From Ditylenchus dipsaci (Eukaryota; Nematoda; Chromadorea; Rhabditida; Anguinidae): a DNA stretch of 64,000 bases. A model generated the notes under the pieces. That model was given only the letters and a program-made list of their open reading frames with translations. It was not told the origin of the DNA and did no database searches. Location of the stretch: contig SADC01000865.1 of the NCBI GenBank assembly GCA_004194705.1, positions 62,001 to 126,000 on the forward strand. The letters run 5' to 3'. Positions 56,229 through 64,000 of the stretch are shown piece after piece; position 1 is the first letter of the stretch; each line of letters begins with the position of its first letter. Made by a program: the position numbers and the translations under genes.

Positions 56229-57205
56229 GTGTCCTCAGCCGGCTGACTTTGAATTCGGCCATTAGCCGACTGACAAGGGACCATATCGAACTGTCCCGCG
56301 AAATTGAAAATTTGGCTTTTCTAATAATGTTCGCCATGGTCGATTTACTAGTAAAAAAGTCAGAGATATCTGCCCATGGAAAGTAAAAGCGCCAGATTGA
56401 GCACCCTCTAAACCTTGAGAAAAGTGCTCGGTCCCTTTCTTTGGTCCAAAATTTCAAAAAATGAATTTGAAAAGTTCATCTTCAAAGCCGGTCGATCTTC
56501 GAAGTATCCAGAGGCGTTCCAGGAATAACGAATTGTCAATCACTCATATACTCACTTCACGGTTCATCAGAATTTTATTGTTCGCCACTTCAGAAACTAC
56601 AAGATGAACAAAGATCAGCAAAGATCAGCTGCCCAATTCTGCTTGAAGGACTATCCACCAAACAAGAAGTGTGAGTGCGGCGTGGTCTCTCTCCTCCGAT
56701 GTGCATATTGTGGGCGGTGGCTTTGCTTCAAACACTTCATGGGCGATCGGCATAAGCATGAGGAATGAGAACTTGTCCAGTTTTTCTGTTGGGGTATTGT
56801 TTAGCGAAGTGAATAAAGACTGAAATCCAACCTTCAATGAACAAGGCGGATTGTGCAAATTTTCTAAATGTCCAAAGTGTATTCTCCAAACTTTTGTCCA
56901 TACAAGTGAAATGAAAATGAAAATTAGGCGGGATTTTGAAGGTGAATTTTTCAAAATTCATTTTTTGAAATTTTGGACCAAAGGGGGACCAAGCACTTTT
57001 TTCAAGGTTTAGAGGGTGCTCAATCTGGCGCTTTTACTTTCCATGGGCAGATATCTCTGACACTTTTACTAGTAAATCGACCATGGCGAACATTATTAGA
57101 AAGGCCAAATTTTCAATTTCGCGGGGACAGTTCGATATGGTCCCTTGTGAGACTGATGGCCGAGTCAAAATTTTGGGCCCGGCTGACGGCTGAGGAAAAT
57201 TTTCA
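56229..57205. mobile_element. Inverted-repeat element with a cysteine-rich mini-ORF
   Basis: Arms of about 265 bp (56229-56497 and 56938-57205) are close complements: GCAAATCGACCATGGCGAAC-type sequence on the right pairs with GTTCGCCATGGTCGATTTAC at about 56328. AGCCGGCTGA words mark both outer ends. The interior, about 440 bp, contains one intact short ORF. Target duplication not resolved. Confidence 0.7.
56604..56768 (+). CDS. 54-aa cysteine-rich ORF inside an inverted-repeat element
   Basis: MNKDQQRSAAQFCLKDYPPN, then KKCECGVVSLLRCAYCGRWL, then CFKHFMGDRHKHEE and a stop. The pattern C-x-C-x7-C-x2-C-x4-LC-x2-H-x6-H fits a zinc-binding fold. Short cysteine-rich C-termini of similar style end piggyBac-like and some other transposases, so this may be the last piece of an otherwise deleted transposase. 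That is inference from the motif spacing only. No other part of a transposase is seen. Confidence 0.4.
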   Translation: MNKDQQRSAAQFCLKDYPPNKKCECGVVSLLRCAYCGRWLCFKHFMGDRHKHEE

Positions 57206-57560
57206 GACCTCAGCCGGCTGAGGATGATGGCTGAGGTAGAATTTTTGACTGGTTGAGGCTGAGTAAATTTTTTGGAAGTCAGCCGGCTGAACAAAGTTTT
57301 TATATCAAATTTTTGGGGTTCTTGTTGTTTTTTAACTGTTTTTCTGACAATTTTGTAGGGTGTTTAATTCAAAAAAATTCAATGATTAAATTCCATTTCA
57401 GGATATTGCTAATTATTAAATTTAAGTCAGTCGGCTAAGACAGTCGGCTTAGCCGGCTGATCGCTGAGGTAAAACTTTTGACCTGGCTAACGGCTGAGGC
57501 TGAGGAAAATTTTCTCAACTCAGCCGGCTGATGCTGATGGCCGAGGTAATCGTTAAGTTT
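57160..57560. repeat. AGCCGGCTGA / GGCTGAGG repeat zone
   Basis: At least ten occurrences of CAGCCGGCTGA, GATGGCTGAGG and GGCTGAGGAAAATTTT, partly mirrored by words at 56229-56290. The 10-mer TCAGCCGGCTGA is itself palindromic. It may be the subterminal zone of a second element whose right end lies near 57560. Confidence 0.6.
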
Positions 57561-57668
57561 ATACCACCCTGGTTGTATATCAAAATTAAAAAAGGACAAT
57601 TGACTGAAAAAGTACATTTTGAGGAAAAAAGGGTTTTGACCAAAAATTTTGAAAAAAAAGTGGGTCTT

Positions 57669-58906
57669 CACAGGTAATTTAAATCCAGTCGATTACCCCG
57701 AATTTCCAGTGGATTTCCCTCAAATTGCCAGTGGCGCATCCATGGACGGCCAGTGCTAAATGGGGGAAAACCACTGGAAATTCGGTGGATATCCAGTGGA
57801 ATTTCAGTAGTATTCCAGTGGAAAAAACTAAAAATGCTGCGCGGATCAAACTCTCGACATCTGAAGGGACCACCTAGCACACTACCACTCGGCCACCATG
57901 TCTTTTGTTTTTTAGAGGGTGTTGCTTTTGGTATATATATGATTCATCCATTTTTTGAACAAATTCAAATCCTATTGATTTTCAATCATTTTGTTTCATA
58001 TTATTAAGAGTAAATCTTCTAAACAACTAAATGAAACCACTTTAAACCGTCTCGAATACGATAGACACCTGGACTACACTGATCACCCCGAATCATTTCA
58101 AAACACTCTAATTCAGTTTTAACCTCCCTAAACCACTTTGAATCTTTCAAAACGACCGAAGATAGTGCAGTATGCCAGTTATTTCTAATCAAAAGCTCAA
58201 GTAAAAATTTGGTATGAGTAGTTGGGCCACTTGAATGATAGTTGAACCGCACCGTAACGTATAAAATGACCAACTAGATATTAGTCGACCGTTTCGATAA
58301 CAGCTCGAACACTCAAATATCGTGTTGACCATACGGATTACGATTTGACCAAACACTAAAATTATCCGGCTTAAAAAAAGTGGCATGTTTTACATCTTTG
58401 AAGTGACATAGGCAAAAATCGTGATATTGAAGGCCGCTGACCACTAAAGAGTTACTTTTTTCAAGTTTTTTTTCACCTTCGTGCTCAGCGTGAAATTCCG
58501 CACAAGGACATACCATCGGGACGTACAGCCGTTCACGTAATAACGAAAAATAGGCTTGAAACGCCTTTGTCTTGTGTTTCTACTTAAAAGTCGTAATATC
58601 CACTGGATATCCAGTGGCATTCCAGTGGTAAATAAGTGGTTTCCGCTAAATTGCCACTAACTTACATCGAAACTCATCGTTTCCACTGGTTATCCAGTGG
58701 CATTCCAGTGGCAAATTGGTGGATTCCACCTTTTTTTTACACCACTAATTTTTTTTACACCCTTTTTTCCACCACTAAATTTTGGCGGTAATTCAGTGGA
58801 TCCACCATTTTGCCACTGGAATGCCAATGAAAATCCACTGGATTTCTAGACTTTGAGGAATTCCAGTGGCAGTTTGGGGCAATCTACTGGAATTAAATTA
58901 CCTGTG
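57669..58906. mobile_element. DNA transposon with CACAGGTAATTTAA ends and CCACTGG repeats
   Basis: The terminal inverted repeats are CACAGGTAATTTAAATCCAG on the left and the complement of CACAGGTAATTTAATTCCAG on the right, extending about 45 bp. CCACTGG or CCAGTGG occurs about 20 times in the subterminal zones (57690-57840 and 58595-58885), often as CCACTGGATATCCAGTGG. The middle carries a tRNA-like sequence and unrecognised minus-strand frames (65-84 aa). The superfamily is unclear and no target duplication was resolved. Confidence 0.7.
57839..57904 (-). other. tRNA-like sequence with A-box and B-box
   Basis: On the minus strand, GGTGGCCGAGTGGTAGTG resembles a tRNA A-box (TGGCCGAGTGG, Ser/Leu style) and GAGTTTGATCC 40 bp later resembles a B-box. 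The two are about the right distance apart, but I could not build a clean acceptor stem. Likely a tRNA-derived sequence carried in the 57669 element rather than a working tRNA gene. Confidence 0.4.
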
Positions 58907-58920
58907 TTGAAAATGGAAAA

Positions 58921-59790
58921 ATGTTTTTAGAAGGAACAGATACAATTAAGTTCTAAACATTCAGACGTTACAAAAAACATGACCATAAATTTTTCAAGAG
59001 ATTTCGGCTGGGAACAAAGATTTTAGGAGGAAAAAAGGTAGAATTGGTTGGCTGGGTATTTAGCCGTAATTTGTAACTATTGACGTTATCATTGGGTAAA
59101 AAAAGCTTCCTTATTATTATTATAACTGTGCTTGAGAATAGAAGAAAAGAGCTTCATTAGCAGTGATGTTAGTAGTGAGAAAAATGGCAATTTAGATTGA
59201 ATTGATGACACACTCTCACAAATATGAAAAAATCTTGGTTCAGAGAAGTAAAGATTGACTTGGACATTAGGTAAAGTCATGAACAAAACTGATATAAGGT
59301 TGTCGGGAAAGTCCTACAACCAAAAGACAATCGACTGAAAAAAAGACAATTGACTGAAAAGGATATTTTGAGGGAAAAAGGTCATTTTTCGATAAAAGGC
59401 TTTTGTCCAAAAACTATCAAAAAAAATTGGACCTCGAAAGAGGAAAAATCTTTTTAGGAGGAACAGATACAATTAATGTCTAAACATTAATGTCTAACAA
59501 GAGATTTTGGCTAGGAACAAAAAGTTTAATAGGAAAAAAGATAGGATTGCTTGGCTGGATATTTAGCCGTTATTTTCAGCTACTGACGTTATCACATATT
59601 TTAAATTGTAAACAGTGGAGTGAACATTAGATAAAGTCATGAAAGAAATTGATATTGGGTTGTACGGAAAGTCCTACAATCTTTCTGATGGGTTTCACTC
59701 CTTTAGTATACAAAAATAATCCTTTCTCAGGTTTCACAATCAACAATAGATTTATCAAGGTCACACCGATATTACAACATAAATAAGATT
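58921..59790. repeat. Direct duplication with diverged copies
   Basis: AGGAACAGATACAATTAA, TCTAAACATT, GAGATTT-GGCT-GGAACAAA, then TTGGCTGG and ATTTAGCCGT occur in the same order at about 58934-59075 and about 59457-59580. GACAATTGACTGAAAAGGAT near 59344 also matches 57597. These mark an old segmental or tandem duplication. No gene. Confidence 0.55.
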
Positions 59791-59799
59791 ATGGGGGGG

Positions 59800-60780
59800 G
59801 GACTTCTACGACTACTTTTTGACATCGACTGCTATTTCACTTCACATACAGTTTTTTTGGTTGTAGTTCAGAATCCACCCCCCCCCCCACGGGACTGATC
59901 AGGTGGAAGAGATAACTTCATATTCGTGTTTCTCCACCCTGATTTCATGAGAAAGCCGGCTGTTTTTTTGGTTCTGAGAAAAAAAAAATTTTCGAACCAC
60001 AGGGGGGGTATCATGGTTTTTAGTCTAAATTTGAAAAATTTAAATTGGCGCCTTTTGAATTTAAAAGGGATAAAGGGCTGTATTGGGAGGGGAAGGGAAT
60101 AAAAGGGGCCACTTTTATGGCAGAACATTATAAATTTGAATATCTATATTCTTCGACTGCCTCACCATGTTTTTCAACTGGGCCGTGGCAAAAAAAGACT
60201 CTATATGCATTTTATGGTCAAGAGTTCTTCTCGGAATCATGTCTAAGGTAAGTGTGTGCGCGCATCTCTAACTCTCAAGCCTCCTGCGCCCCCTTCGGGG
60301 CGCAGGGAGCTTGGGGGCTTGGAGTTGAGATGCGCACACCCACATACCTTAGACACAAATCACTCGAAAGTGACTCTGGATGCATGAAAAAGCATGCATA
60401 CCAGAGTTTATTTATGCGGTAGGCCCCAGTATTCAAAACTATGTTCAACATCTTCTTGTTAGTGGGCCCTGTGTGATCAGTGGCCCCCTTTTATTCCCTT
60501 CCCCTCCCAATACAGCCCTTATTCCCTTTAAATTCAAAAGGCGCCAATTTAAATTTTTCAAATTTGGACTAAAAAACCATGATAGCCCCCCCTGTGGTTC
60601 GAAAAAAAATTTTTTTCTCAGAACCAAAAAAACAGCCGGCTTTCTCATGAAATCGGGGTCGAGAAACACGAATATGAAGTTATCTCCTCCACCTGATCAG
60701 TCCCCGTGGGGGGGGGCGGATTCTGAACTCAAGCCGTTTTTTTCACATATTTTGTTTTCTTATATCAGTATTCTACACTA
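59800..60780. mobile_element. Large modular palindrome, copy B
   Basis: The outer arms of about 300 bp (59810-60120 and 60480-60760) are close complements: GGACTGATCAGGTGGAAGAG, GAAAGCCGGCTGTTTTTTTG and TGGCGCCTTTTGAATTTAAA all have partners. Within sits the GAGCAAGACTCTTG family core (60180-60455), itself a hairpin of GCGCGCATCTCTAACTC against GAGTTGAGATGCGCACACCC. Poly-C/poly-G tracts occur at 59878 and 60708. The right end is ACTAGCGCCAAAATTTCA, the GGCGCTA terminus seen at 104 and 526. Confidence 0.7.
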
Positions 60781-60784
60781 GCGC

Positions 60785-61630
60785 CAAAATTTCATTTAAT
60801 TTTTAATAAAGGATACATACTGAGCATTTTGTCTAGCACATAAAGCATCTTAAAAAATAGGAATAAGAATTTTCGCATTTTTATACGAGGCAATTATCTG
60901 CTTAATTTTTGCTTTGTATTTGACTAGAAGTCTAGACTTCTGTCGAGCATGTGCTCAAGTTTTTCTAAGAAAAAGTTGAAAATCTGACCTTTATGACCCA
61001 TGTCTGTTTTTCAATTTCACGTCGAATGGTCTAATAATAAAAAAATTTGCGAAAAATTGGAGGTGTCTACGGGATTGAACTCTTGACATCGAAGAAAAAA
61101 GCCCTATTTGCTGTGCAGAATCCTTTTGACGAAAAGCTTTACCACTGCACCATGCAGACACGGCCAAAAACTCAAATAGAAGAATTTTGGGCATTTTGAA
61201 AAGCCGCGATCAGAAAGTGCTAATCAATTCGGTGACGTGGTAGGAGTTTCCGGACAACCTAATATTTATCAACAATTTTTTTTTAAACACATAAAATAAA
61301 TGTACATAGTTATTTCACACAAATTCTACAATTTATTTGCAGCATTCCTACAGAAAAAAGATTTTTTTACATAAAATTTGGTCGTGCCTAACAAAATAAC
61401 AAAAAAACAACAGGGTCTTGCCTCCTAGGGCAGACAAGACAAGTCGACGGTGTTTGCTTTACCTAACACACGACAAAAATCAATATTTGACACTATTCGG
61501 TTTAAGGCGCAGTCCGACATGACGATTAGAATTACAAAAAAAAATTTATGAAAAAATGTCTTGCAAATTGATAGGTTACAGAAAACCACTAGTGAAAACG
61601 ATTGACTTATATTTTTAAATTTTATGAGTT
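60785..61630. other. AT-rich stretch, no protein gene seen
   Basis: Apart from the tRNA-like sequence at 61063-61161 I see no gene or paired arms. TCTAGACTTCTGTCGAGCAT near 60925 contains a short inverted pair only. Confidence 0.4.
61063..61161 (-). other. tRNA-like sequence with long middle
   Basis: Minus strand: GTGTCTGC at the 5' side pairs with GTAGACAC at the 3' side over seven positions like an acceptor stem. TGGTGCAGTGGTAAAGC fits an A-box and GAGTTCAATCC a B-box. The 60-nt gap between them is too long for a plain tRNA, and only three bases separate the T-loop from the 3' stem strand. The stretch before the B-box (GATGTCAAGAGTTCAATCC) is nearly the same as in the copy at 57839 (GATGTCGAGAGTTTGATCC). 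Intron-bearing tRNA, tRNA pseudogene or SINE head are all possible. Confidence 0.45.
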
Positions 61631-61734
61631 TTCAAAGGACCATGTTTTGAAGAACATGTGCAAAATTTGAATTGGCGCGGGATACTTCTCTTTCGCCTCT
61701 ACACGGCCCTCAAAAACTGCATTCTAGTGCATTT

Positions 61735-62203
61735 AAAAATAAACAAAACGCCAAGATTTTTGAAAGTCTTTTTCAAAATTTATTGGTTCCTTTCTTTTTT
61801 TGCTTTTGCCGTGTAATTTTTTTTAGCAAAATATGAATTTTTCGAAACATAATTACACCATTTCGACCTTCTATGACACATAGCACACCATACACGAAGA
61901 TGGTAAAGCGTCAAATTTCGCTATAAAATAACTAAAGTGCAAAAAATATCAAAAAAGCGAGACTTCAAAACAAAAGCAAAAATTTATCACCAATTCCAGC
62001 CAATAACAAATTCACATCAAAACATTTTACTTCAGCATCATACACCGATTCCACAAATTATAGTTTTTCGTGTGAGCCTGCAGACCCACACAATTGGGAA
62101 ATTGTGTAACGTACAGCGCTAGCACCACATAATTAAAACAATCAGAAGACTTTATTCTGAAATCGTTAATACGAATCTAAAACTCAAATAGACCAAAGTT
62201 TTC
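61735..62203. other. Left internal region of the 2.2-kb element
   Basis: AT-rich with a 61-codon frame at 61937-62122 (+) that is rich in Gln/His/Ile and has no recognised domain. It lies directly downstream of the PSMB2-like gene. Nothing else supported. Confidence 0.4.
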
Positions 62204-62209
62204 TTTATT
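62204..62209 (-). promoter_or_regulatory. AATAAA polyadenylation signal of the PSMB2-like gene
   Basis: AATAAA on the minus strand, 48 nt beyond the stop codon at 62257-62259, at a normal distance for 3'-end formation. Confidence 0.55.
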
Positions 62210-62256
62210 ATAGATCTCTGCAACAAAACAATGACAACAATCCATAGGCACATAAT

Positions 62257-62945
62257 TTAGAACTTGATGTCATCCAAATGGCGGGCTCCATCTTTGTCGA
62301 TAATAATCACGCTGAAGTTATTTTGGCTGACCATAGGGCGCTTCTTAATTTCCATTAAGTACTTGTTCAAAGCATTTAGTCCCTCGGACATATCTAGGAC
62401 AGTGCAAATGTGAAAACAGTCTACAAAATTGTAAAATTACCACTTTTGTACAAGCTGTCCAAGATCACATAGCGGTAACGACCAGCCATACCCGAGAAGA
62501 GATAATTCTAAGACAGGTATGCATACAAAACAAAATCATGTAACAATTTACCTGGTCTGGAATTCCATTGCCTGAGTAGCCAATTGAACTGAGGACTGCT
62601 TCGTTCTTCAACTTATCGCATGCACCAAATAGCAAAGACCAAGAGGGAAGCATTTCAGCAGACTGCAGACTGAGTGCATACCTGAAAGACGAACAGGTTT
62701 AATAGTGCACTGGTAGAGTGGAGACACTGGAAGCAGTTGAGGCGCTTTCTATCACACAAAAATCTGACCTGTTTGAGTCTTTCATTTCAGGTACTCGAGA
62801 GTATTGTCGCAATTGCACTTGCACCGTCACACGTTCTTCGTATGGGCTGTTAATTTCCTAAACGCAAACATTGGAAAATACAACCACTGAGAAATTTACT
62901 TACATAGACGAGTTTTTCCTGCCTTCTTTGCACTCGCGATGGCAT
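62257..62945 (-). CDS. PSMB2: Proteasome subunit beta-2 (PSMB2)-like protein, N-terminally short, 5 exons
   Basis: Minus-strand exons 62904-62945, 62769-62857, 62552-62681, 62441-62507 and 62257-62393 join with GT..AG introns of 45-90 bp and matching phases (0, 2, 0, 1) into 154 aa. The C-terminal 55 residues align along their length with PSMB2: an ILD motif, a helix YLMEIKKR, then NNFSVIIIDKDG and LDDIKF-stop, where human PSMB2 has the equivalent FSVRIIDKNG and LDNISF. LLFGACD fits the LLLAGYD strand. PSMB2 (yeast Pre1) is a non-catalytic beta subunit of the 20S core, normally about 200 aa. The first strands of the fold, about 50 residues, are missing, and residues 1-40 (MPSRVQRRQEKLVYEINSPY and onward) do not align well. 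The gene sits inside a TIR element, so it may be a captured fragment. An upstream in-frame exon cannot be excluded. Confidence 0.65.
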
Positions 62946-63362
62946 TTTCTTTGGCGCTCATCCTGGCACTTCTTGCTTCCATCAGAGCCTTTATTGCTTC
63001 AGAAGTCCTTAGAATGCTAGCTTGCTTTGTTTCCGGCTCTTTCTGCACTGCAGTAGCGTGTCTTGTTCGGAGCATTAGGTTTGCCCGAAAATGCAAAAAA
63101 ATATACTGTAATAAACGACAGACAAAAAGTGCAAAACCACAGAGTTTTTCACACGATCTTTATAGCAAAATGTAGCCTGTGTATTCAGGCACCAGAAAGG
63201 TCAGAACGATTTTCGTAAAATCAGAATTTGTAAAACTAGAGATCGTTTGAAGCAAACAACTGTCATTTTCACGAGTAAAAATAGGGGTTTTCGCGTTTTC
63301 CATTTAACTTTTGCATAAAACACCTAAAATTTGCATTTTTTGTATACGTCTTTGGTACCAAA
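62896..63362. other. Intergenic region between divergent genes, includes an alternative frame
   Basis: A 66-aa minus-strand frame (62896-63096: MHFRANLMLRTRHATAVQKE and onward, rich in Ala/Lys/Arg) overlaps the first PSMB2-like exon in another frame. It ends where the donor lies, so it could be an alternative first exon, but joining it gives an immediate stop. The rest may be a shared promoter for the two divergent genes. Confidence 0.35.
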
Positions 63363-63584
63363 ATGCAGCAAATTTACTCCTCTATCGAGCCTCCAGTTGC
63401 GTTTCAGGAAAACTCGACACAAATAGTGCTAGAATCTCAATCGAGTCAACTAGATGAAAAAAATTTCTTTGAAATTTTCACAGAAATCAATTATAGCTTC
63501 GAAATTTTGCATGTTTTATGGGCAAGTGATGGCTTGTTCGAAAGCGCTGAATGTGGTGAGTTTTTTGACAATAAACTTACATGA
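63363..63584 (+). CDS. Unrecognised ORF, possible first exon, divergent from PSMB2-like gene
   Basis: MQQIYSSIEPPVAFQENSTQ, then IVLESQSSQLDEKNFFEIFT and on to FESAECG, where GTGAGT gives a consensus donor at about 63558; the unspliced frame stops at 63582-63584. Acidic, Ser/Glu/Gln rich, with no recognised domain. Only about 95 bp separate it from the right terminal repeat of the surrounding element, so if it is an exon its partner exon was not captured. Alternatively it is the N-terminus of an unknown element protein. Confidence 0.35.
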   Translation: MQQIYSSIEPPVAFQENSTQIVLESQSSQLDEKNFFEIFTEINYSFEILHVLWASDGLFESAECGEFFDNKLT

Positions 63585-63836
63585 GGTACAGCGAAAAAAG
63601 TAAAACCAGAAGTGCTGGATAAAATAAACTAAAAAACAGCGGTTTTTCGAAATTTTTGATTTGGCGCCAAATTTCGCTAATGCACTAGAATGCAGTTTTT
63701 GAGGGGCCGTGTCTACCTGTACCTTTTGCAGTTATTTCGAACGACTAGAAAGAGTACAGGGGAGACGAAAGAGAAGTGTCCCCCGCCAATTCAAATTTTG
63801 CACATACCACTGCACGCAAAAACCATGGTCCTTTAA

Positions 63837-64000
63837 AGAACTACACGTTTGACCCCTACATCCTGAACTTTATCTAAATTAAAAATAACAAATATTTAAG
63901 AAATAAAAATAAGATAATAAAATATATATGAATTTGAAAAATCAGCGTCAGGAGCAAATACACCTGCCAGAAATTTGCACCTTCTCCTCCCCCCAAATTG
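63837..64000. other. Right edge, no feature seen
   Basis: AT-rich sequence with AAATAAAAATAAGATAATAA. No gene or repeat terminus. Confidence 0.4.

Larger units (their letters stand above)
61632..63836. mobile_element. 2.2-kb TIR element of the AAAGGACCAT family carrying host-like genes
   Basis: The left terminal repeat (61634-61734) and right terminal repeat (63679-63836) are complements: TCAAAGGACCATG at the left edge, CATGGTCCTTTAA at the right. Both share GTGCAAAATTTGAATTGGCG, CTTCTCTTTCG and ACTGCATTCTAGTGCATT. The left repeat lacks about 60 bp of the middle present in the right. The outer 80 bp match the small MITEs at 9.3 and 15.8 kb. Both arms stop matching at the same inner point, which argues for one element and not two separate MITEs. 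Between them are a five-exon PSMB2-like gene (minus) and a plus-strand ORF. No transposase is seen. Confidence 0.65.

Noticed and set aside
62896..63096. 66-aa minus-strand frame as the real first exon of the PSMB2-like gene
   Set aside because: Using the consensus donor at 62903 in that frame creates a stop codon at the junction; the overlapping frame starting at 62945 joins cleanly.
1..64000. Prokaryotic operons, integrons, rRNA or viral genes
   Set aside because: No long bacterial-style frames, ribosome binding sites, rRNA words or capsid/polymerase-like frames; introns and MITEs show a eukaryotic genome.

Overview
The window looks like repeat-rich DNA from an AT-rich animal genome. There is no operon structure. 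The recognisable coding segments are small exons bounded by GT..AG introns with matching phases, and most of the sequence is inverted-repeat DNA transposons and their non-autonomous relatives (MITEs). A nematode-like source is my best guess. It rests on short runs resembling the TTAGGC telomere unit, F-box-like exons, mariner/pogo/Tc1-type elements and short introns. This is inference; I cannot name the species.

Layout. Kb 0-8 is almost all transposon: a GGCGCTA-ended inverted repeat, a dead pogo/Tigger-like element (717-3466) split by a 1.46-kb foldback element with a 9-bp target duplication, and a series of TA-flanked MITEs. Kb 8.4-14.9 (minus) holds a four-exon gene model of 314 aa for a cysteine-rich single-pass membrane protein whose long introns are packed with nested MITEs. 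Kb 15-33 is a transposon desert: TTAA-flanked MITEs, a hAT-like element with an 8-bp target duplication and GC-rich GGCGGC repeats, an internally deleted mariner, and large modular palindromes. Kb 33.7-35 (minus) has three exons of an unrecognised gene. Kb 35-39 contains a two-level palindrome of 1.9 kb. At 39.8-40.7 kb there is a divergent pair: a minus-strand gene beginning MGC and a 111-aa plus-strand ORF. Kb 41-50 is mostly MITEs separated by non-repetitive, non-coding islands. Kb 50.8-54.8 has exon-like segments of an unrecognised gene and an F-box-like gene. Kb 56-61 contains three large inverted-repeat structures, one with a cysteine-rich mini-ORF and one with CCACTGG subterminal repeats and a tRNA-like sequence.

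The most notable feature is 61632-63836: a 2.2-kb element with long terminal inverted repeats of the same TTAA-flanked family as the small MITEs at 9.3 and 15.8 kb. Between its arms lies a five-exon, fully phase-consistent 154-aa reading frame on the minus strand whose C-terminal half matches proteasome subunit beta-2 (PSMB2), together with a divergent plus-strand ORF. This looks like a transposon that captured a host proteasome gene fragment with its introns.

No rRNA, CRISPR, prokaryotic gene or clear viral gene was seen. Most reading frames over 60 codons lie in the arms of palindromes and are not genes. All exon models come from reading the sequence for splice sites and phase; none has been tested against RNA.
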